A DNA stretch of 64,000 nt. Origin: Amyelois transitella. Taxonomy: Eukaryota > Arthropoda > Insecta > Lepidoptera > Pyralidae. Positions 58,214 to 64,000 of the stretch are shown here, one piece after another. The DNA lies in contig NC_083517.1 in NCBI RefSeq assembly GCF_032362555.1, forward strand, positions 2,996,001 through 3,060,000, in the 5' to 3' direction. The notes below the pieces were generated by a model. It did not search any database. It worked only from the letters and a program-made list of their open reading frames with translations, and had not been told where the DNA came from. Position 1 is the first letter of the stretch. The number at the start of each line of letters is the position of its first letter. The position numbers were made by a program, and so were the translations under genes.

Positions 58214-58774
58214 AGATTAATCATCATCAGCGTTTTTGTAAAAATCAATTCTCAATTTTTCCGTTCCCATGGGAATTTACGGGATAGGTTGCATATGTTT
58301 GACCTCGCTTAATAAACAATATCAAAAAATATCATAGCTTATTAATGGGTAGTCCGTGAAAGCATAACATACACTTTTACATTAAGCAGTATTAATAAGG
58401 AATGTATGGATGAATAAAGAACTTTTTGAAGGCTTTCATTTTTCTTAAACAAATTAAATGGATGACAAAGCAACAATAATTTCATCTAACATGATCCAAA
58501 CGCATTATGATCAGTACTTCTGCTCTTCATGAAATGCTGATTTTGACAAAGCCACGATAATAAAGAGCCCTGAGTTATAACAAAGGTTTAAGGACATATT
58601 GCCAACATTACAATAACGAATGGCTTGTCTACAAGGGTGAATGCACCCTTACAATATTGCAGTTAGCGTATAGACGAGTTTGATCTTCGATCTATTAATA
58701 TTGGAATCACTGTTAAGTTGGAGACGCACATATGTATGTGTGTATGCAGATTGTAGGTGTTTCATTCAACGTCT

Positions 58775-58890
58775 TAATTTTTCTTTTGCTATGGATACAT
58801 GCGTGAGATGCCGATAGGCACAGGTTCGAATCCCACTTCGACAATGTACCAATGACTATTTGCGAAATAATGTACATTAATTTGAATATT
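58775..58890 (+). mobile_element. Fragment of the second SINE-like family
   Basis: CGATAGGCACAGGTTCGAAT and the following TGTACCAATGACT block match the central part of the element at 51505-51832. Truncated. Confidence 0.45.
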
Positions 58891-59769
58891 AACCGATCAA
58901 AGCCAGGGCTCTACTTAGGATCACGATTCAGAAATGAGTAAATCAGGAACGAAGTGAGTCGGGAACAAGCTAGCAAATTTTTACCTAGTGAAAAACCATA
59001 ATCAAAGATGGGTTAGGATGCCTTATTCAGACGAAAATTGCTGACTGATGTCATGGCTAAAGAACGGAATGCAACAGACAAACTGAAGTAGGGTAAAAAA
59101 CATCGCTTTTTTTCTTATCTCTAAGGTCAAAAGAAGTACAAAGACAGTTTTATTTTATGTTAAATTTTTATAAGAAAATAAAAATAAAATATACGACTTT
59201 TCTCCTTGAGATTTAATAAGACAGTGAGAATTATTCTTGACGATTATACATAACTAAAAAGTTTCAATAGGTAGAGAGCAAAAAGGCAAGATTCCTCAGG
59301 CCCAAGTCAGAAAATTAAAAAAGCGACCAGTCGAATTGATACAAAAAATAAAAATAACTCATAAATCTAAAACCACAAAACTATCCCCACACCTCTATTA
59401 CTTACTCCAATAAGGGAACTATTCTCAGAATGCGCTCAAAAAGCTATACAATAATTAATTGTCTGTCCCTTGCGGCCGCAGAATTTATTGCGGAATTATT
59501 ATTGAAAAGGTCTCTCGGTGCCGGACAAATTGTGGCGGGAAGGTTTTTACTTAACCGACACGGGGATTTTGATGGTGTCGTGGTATAGAATTATTAATAG
59601 TGTATGTAACAGTTTATGTCTTAGTGTGCAATTTAGAGTAAAATTTGGCCATCGGAGCGTATCAACAGGTCTTTTTTTGGATACTGTGTGATCAGTGCGC
59701 ATTGGCAGGATTTCTATGGATTTTTTTTTTGGTAATAAGTAAAAAAAAAAAAAGTATAATTGTATTGAT

Positions 59770-59903
59770 TATTATTGCATCGAATGCTTAATCACAATGT
59801 AGACTCTTATAATTAATAATATTGTTAATATGAAACATTATTATTGCATAAAATGCATAAACATAATTGTAGACTCTTATAATTGATAATATTGTAAATA
59901 CAA
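59770..59903. repeat. Diverged direct duplication of about 65 bp
   Basis: ATTATTGCAT...AATGC...TGTAGACTCTTATAATT.ATAATATTGT occurs at about 59770-59830 and again at about 59841-59899. Confidence 0.6.
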
Positions 59904-60627
59904 ATGTAACTGTCAAATACGTTTCCACGTCTACCGTTGAATCTATTTTCATGAGATTTCGTGCAGACTTGCACAAAGAAAAAAATCAAAATGTTAATTA
60001 AAATCTAATCAAACCATTGAAAGTTTCGAATTACATATTTACTATTCACGCTCATAAATAAATCAACATAGAATACCTACCTGTAACCACGCCACCCCAA
60101 TCCGGAGCGAACAATCAGCGAGTGGTCATCCTTAGACGAAATTCAATAACACACAGCCCCTGTCCATCATCTGGAAACTTTGAATCGCCAACAGAGGGCC
60201 TTTTGTCCGGGAAATTACCTTATTTTGTGGTACTCCCACAATAAGGGCCTCCAACTATCAATTTGAATAGTAATTGAGTCTTTGTACTCTTTGATGTATA
60301 AAGTATTGACATGTTTCATATCGCTTTCGCTTAGTTTGGCTTTGTATACAAAAAGTTCAATTTATTTTGCATATGGCTTTTGTATTATGTTAAAGTGATG
60401 TATTTGTTGTTTTTTTTTTAATTTCGTACATAAACATCACGTCTTTATCCTAAACGCGTAAGAAGAAGTCTTGAAAAGTCTGAAAGGCCACGTTTATCTG
60501 ACAGACTTACTGATGAAATTGAGATACAAATAGTGGCAGGTTGCTATCCTATCGACTAAAAGTAGAATCCCAAATTATTTAGCATTTCCACATGATAAGA
60601 AGCAGCTTTTATATTTTTATATTACAA

Positions 60628-60888
60628 CATACATACATATAATCACGTCTATATCCCTTGCGGGGTAGACAGAGCTAACAGTCTTGTAAAGACTGATAGG
60701 CCACGTTCAGCTACGAGTTTTTGGCTTTAAGATAGAATTGAGATTCAAATAGTGACGGGTTGCTAGCCCAACGCCTAAAAGAAGAATCCCAAGTTTATAA
60801 GCCTACCCTTAGTACGTTTTACGACATCATTGGGAGAGTGATGGAGTGGACCTATTATTTTTTCTATTGGTGCCGGGAACCACACGCA
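60628..60888 (-). repeat. LIR-A copy
   Basis: Minus orientation, full length, with the canonical CGTCTATATCCCTTGCGGGG block and the GTGCCGGGAACCACACG end. A degenerate fragment lies just before it (about 60430-60580). Confidence 0.7.
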
Positions 60889-61927
60889 TTATTTTACAAA
60901 TAAAATGTAATGCAGTGCTAACATTACATTAGTTCGATTTTCAATTTTATGTCCACTTAACTAAAGGAAGAACGGACTTGAAACCCTACAGGTGCACAGC
61001 CCATGTCATCCAATAGATTGACGAGTTGATATTAATGTTATGTAAATCCAAAGCATTGGAATATTTATTGGGTAGATCGAATTTGTAATTAGATATCTCC
61101 TTGTATCCCCAGGGAAATCGACTCGTGACTCGGCATAAATTAGAAATGACAAGGTACATTGGTACGGAAATGTGTATATTTCATCCATCGGCTCATATGC
61201 CATGAGATATTATAGGTTACTATATATAATCAAGTTAAAATGAATTAATAGGCAGGTTTATTATAATGGAAGACAATTTAAAGATATCTTGTTCATCTAA
61301 AAACGTATACTGAAAATTACATACTGAAAGTGGGTTTTTTTTAATTATTTTTTTTATGTCTAGATTTCTGAGAAAGTAAGATGCAGAAATGTTTCTGTTT
61401 ATAGATATTCGATTATTGGCTTTTTCACATTATTTTGGTTTTGCTGTACTAACTTTACTAAGTAAAAGTATAATCAAAATCTATAAAATTCTTTCTTTTA
61501 TTTAATTTTGCTCTGTTATTGAAAAATATTATCGTTCCACTCTTTTTTATTTAATCTTCGAGTAGCTTTTACTCGCTTCGCATCGTTACAGGATAAATGC
61601 CTTATGAGAAAATCAACTGGCACCACTTAATAAAGACGTTTAACTTAGGCTGAGTCCACAAATTTGACTTGATTTACTTAAGAAATATTGTGTGCATAAG
61701 AAAATTTATCTTTGATTCATTAATCAAGATAATATTTAAGAAATTCGCAGCAAATTTCTAATTTGATATAAATGTATTTATTTAGTTTGACCCCAATTAA
61801 GTTCTCTGCCAGATCCAACGGTTGACTGGTATATAATGCTCCTAACATTAAGTCCGCCAACTGAGCTATACATTTGTATTTTGTACAATAAACTTTAAAT
61901 AAATAAATAATATTCTTTATTCTGTTG

Positions 61928-62187
61928 GTGCCGTGTGGTTCTCTGCACTAGACAATAGAAAAAAAAATAGGACCACTCCATCTCTCTCCCATGAATAACG
62001 TAAAAGGCGACAAACTTTTAGGAGATGAGCTAGCAACCTGTCACTATTTGAATCTCAATTCTATCTTAAAGCCAAATAGCTGAACGTAGGCCACGTTCAG
62101 CTATTTGGCTTTAAGATCAGTCTTTACAAGTCTGATGGCTCTGTCTACCCCGCAAGGGATATAGACGTGATTATATATATGTATGTA
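61928..62187 (+). repeat. LIR-A copy with an internal inverted duplication
   Basis: Otherwise full length, but interrupted by a perfect inverted repeat at 62063-62117. Confidence 0.7.
62063..62117. repeat. Perfect 25-bp inverted repeat, 5-bp loop
   Basis: Arms 62063-62087 (ATCTTAAAGCCAAATAGC...) and 62093-62117 are exact reverse complements with AGGCC between. Both arms are LIR-A sequence, so it looks like a local fold-back duplication. Confidence 0.85.
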
Positions 62188-63064
62188 ATAATAAAAGTGA
62201 TTTGCTACGTGGTTCTAATTATTTTCTCCAGCCAAGCGTTACAAATTAACATATGGCACAAAAGAGCATATCCTTAATTTGGTGAAACTATTCAAAATTT
62301 TAATTGGGTCTAGTTATGAAGGGTATGTCCAGCTAATTGGGGTTCTATTGACTGCTCCTGAGGCGATCGCATTGTAACTGACCAGTCGGTCGCACACAGA
62401 CATCAAAAATGACGAACATTATTTGTGGAAATGTATGTGAGTGTAATGTAACCGAATATTATGTGAGTGTGCAGCCGAAGCAGCAGAATTTTTTTTATAT
62501 TGAGAGAGACTTTATTTTTTTAGAAAATGCCATGACGACTGTCATCCCGAGAAAAGCATATGAAATATCTATCCCAAGATATTGTAAAGTGTTCCTAAAA
62601 ATTATTGTACTTGGAAGTAATTTTGAAAAACTTACAAAACTATGAATTAAACTTTTAAAATAAAAAGAATATCCAACTCCGAAAAATACATACCTTAAAC
62701 AAATAATGAAATAAAATTACAGCTTCAATATAATCTAATACTATCCAAATAAACTACAAACAACTGAGCTCAATTTTTTCTTATATTCCAATGAACATTT
62801 TTCGTCGCTCTCCATTTTACCCATCCGTGTGTCACAAGAAGAAATTGCAAAATGAGCATCTGCGAGGTGGGGTAAGTGGACTCGGCATTGTTACGTCTGG
62901 GATTTGAATCCGATATAATCCGGACGAGGAGATCACGCCGGCCAAATCCATTGTTAATGAGAACCGTCACGGAGGGACGTGTGAATCGTTCTGGTTTGTT
63001 ATTTTATACCTACAATATAATTTTAGCATTGTGTTAGAATTTCTCGAATACATATATGGATATA
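62188..63064. other. Gene-poor stretch with a 78-codon frame
   Basis: The frame at 62409-62645 begins MTNIICGNVCECNVTEYY; it has no recognisable domain, signal peptide or splice context. Probably chance. Confidence 0.3.
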
Positions 63065-63312
63065 TGACTAAGCAGATATACAAGGAGAGTGTGGAGGGAG
63101 AGGTCGGAGTGGGAAGACCTAGACGAACATATCTTGATCAAATTAAGGACGTCCTGGTAAAGGGTCAGGACAAATGTACCCGAAACCGCCGAGCCTGCAT
63201 GAAGAGAGTTATGAATGTGGATGAAGCGAAGGAAATATGCAGAGATCATGGCAAGTGGAAAGAGGTAGTCTCTGCCTGCCCCTCCGGGAAAGAGGCGTGA
63301 TTTTATGTATGT
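63065..63312 (+). mobile_element. Retroelement C-terminal ORF fragment
   Basis: The frame is open across VGRPRRTYLDQIKDVLVKG, CTRNRRACMKRVMNVDEA and KWKEVVSACPSGKEA, ending at TGA (63300) and an ATGTATGTATATATGG tail. A GRPRxxYxDQI tail is typical of the C-terminus of insect non-LTR elements. The same sequence occurs, broken, at 43240-43440 and in an intron of every array unit (3645-3750 in unit 1). It is a mobile repeat, not a host gene. Confidence 0.55.
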
Positions 63313-63347
63313 ATATATGGATTGATTAATAAACGATAATAAGTGAA

Positions 63348-63510
63348 CTAGAAGACGTCCGCGGCTTCCGTTCCTGCGGGAATTTTGGGAAATTCTCTCT
63401 TAGTGCACGCCTAGACCACATAAGGTACCAATATACCAAATTTCAAACTTACGAAACCAGAGGTTTCGGTAGAGCGTTGATATTTATTTGTTTATTATTT
63501 ATATATCATT
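63348..63510 (-). mobile_element. Degraded Helitron-like element
   Basis: CTAG followed by a GACGTCCGCGGCTTCCG segment and the ACCAAATTTCAAACTTACG body common to these elements. The far boundary is unclear. Confidence 0.45.
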
Positions 63511-63544
63511 AAACCAGTAAGTACATTTATATATTTAGACTAGA

Positions 63545-63965
63545 TTGATAGATAGCTATCATCTATTATTTATGAGAATAATGATTCTTTTTACACTTTT
63601 GTCACGGTTATATCCTCACCTCCCTGGAGAGGAACTTGAGTTGCACATTTTAACTATGATCTTGGATCCTTCCCCCGTAGTATGGCAAGCGCGACGCCTT
63701 TTTTATCGCACGAATAACTATCGCTGTTTCGCTTTTCATTATGATGTGAAACGCGACAGCGAAAGTATTTCGCGCGATAAATACGGCGTTGCGCAAGCCA
63801 TGGTACAGAGGCTGGCCATGCCTCCCATTTTTTGTTCAGTTCATTTGGTTTAAATCCTAAACTAAATGTATGTCTGCTTTGAAACAAATATTCCTTGTCA
63901 GCCCAAGCAATCAATTCACAGACCCAAAAAGGACTAAAAAATCTTAAAGAACAAATAGTCCACAT
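63545..63965. other. Overlapping ~100-codon frames on both strands, unassigned
   Basis: Two frames (plus 63545-63853, minus 63654-63965) overlap. The DNA between 63640 and 63800 is richer in GC and CG dinucleotides than its surroundings (GCGACGCC, AACGCGACAGCG, TTTCGCGCGATAA). It could be part of a mobile element; no motif recognised. Confidence 0.25.
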
Positions 63966-64000
63966 GAAAAATGGTTAGGTACAGACATAGAAATAGGAAT

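Larger units (their letters stand above)
55873..60427. other. Long gene-poor stretch
   Basis: Apart from the short repeats listed, no exon, RNA gene or element was recognised. 59460-59590 is somewhat less AT-rich and could be conserved non-coding DNA, without evidence. Confidence 0.4.

Overview
The window is AT-rich eukaryotic DNA, almost certainly from a moth or butterfly (Lepidoptera). The grounds are: spliced genes with GT-AG introns; an insect odorant receptor; Lep1-type Helitron ends (the CCCGCGACTTCGTCCGC hairpin next to CTAG); tRNA-derived SINEs; RTE and CR1/Jockey-type LINEs; and many copies of an interspersed element that starts at a GTTCCCGGCACC segment and ends in (TATG)n, called LIR-A here. 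The species cannot be named from sequence alone. There are no prokaryotic features. || Region 1 (about 690-41206, minus strand) is one very unusual gene. A TATA box and a signal-peptide exon at 41073-41148 start it. I trace 66 further exons down to a stop codon at 907-909. Between the first and last exon every exon is 6 to 51 nt long, every length is a multiple of three, and every junction is phase 1, so any exon could be skipped without a frameshift. My 67 exons sum to 3,258 nt, exactly 1,085 codons plus stop. The product is a secreted, low-complexity protein that alternates Ala/Asn-rich blocks with Ser/Thr/Pro-rich blocks. Most of the gene (2724 to about 34260) is eight tandem copies of a 3.8-kb genomic unit. 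Each unit carries seven micro-exons (342 nt, 114 residues) and about 3.46 kb of intron full of transposon debris. Several adjacent units differ by only a few bases, introns included. The architecture recalls multi-exon silk glue genes, but the function is an inference. || Region 2 (43448-49746, minus strand) is a complete five-exon odorant receptor of about 416 residues. An RTE-clade LINE (about 44020-47357), with three in-frame stops and no frameshift, lies antisense in its third intron, and a tRNA-SINE abuts the LINE's 3' end. || Region 3 (49750-64000) is gene-poor. It holds a 5'-truncated CR1/Jockey-type LINE (53213-55490, minus), SINEs, LIR-A copies, Helitron remnants and LINE 3' ends. No host gene was recognised there. 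|| The two genes share strand and lie 2.4 kb apart, with no evident functional link. Mobile elements shape both: insertions older than the amplification were copied with the array, while one Helitron in unit 5 came later.
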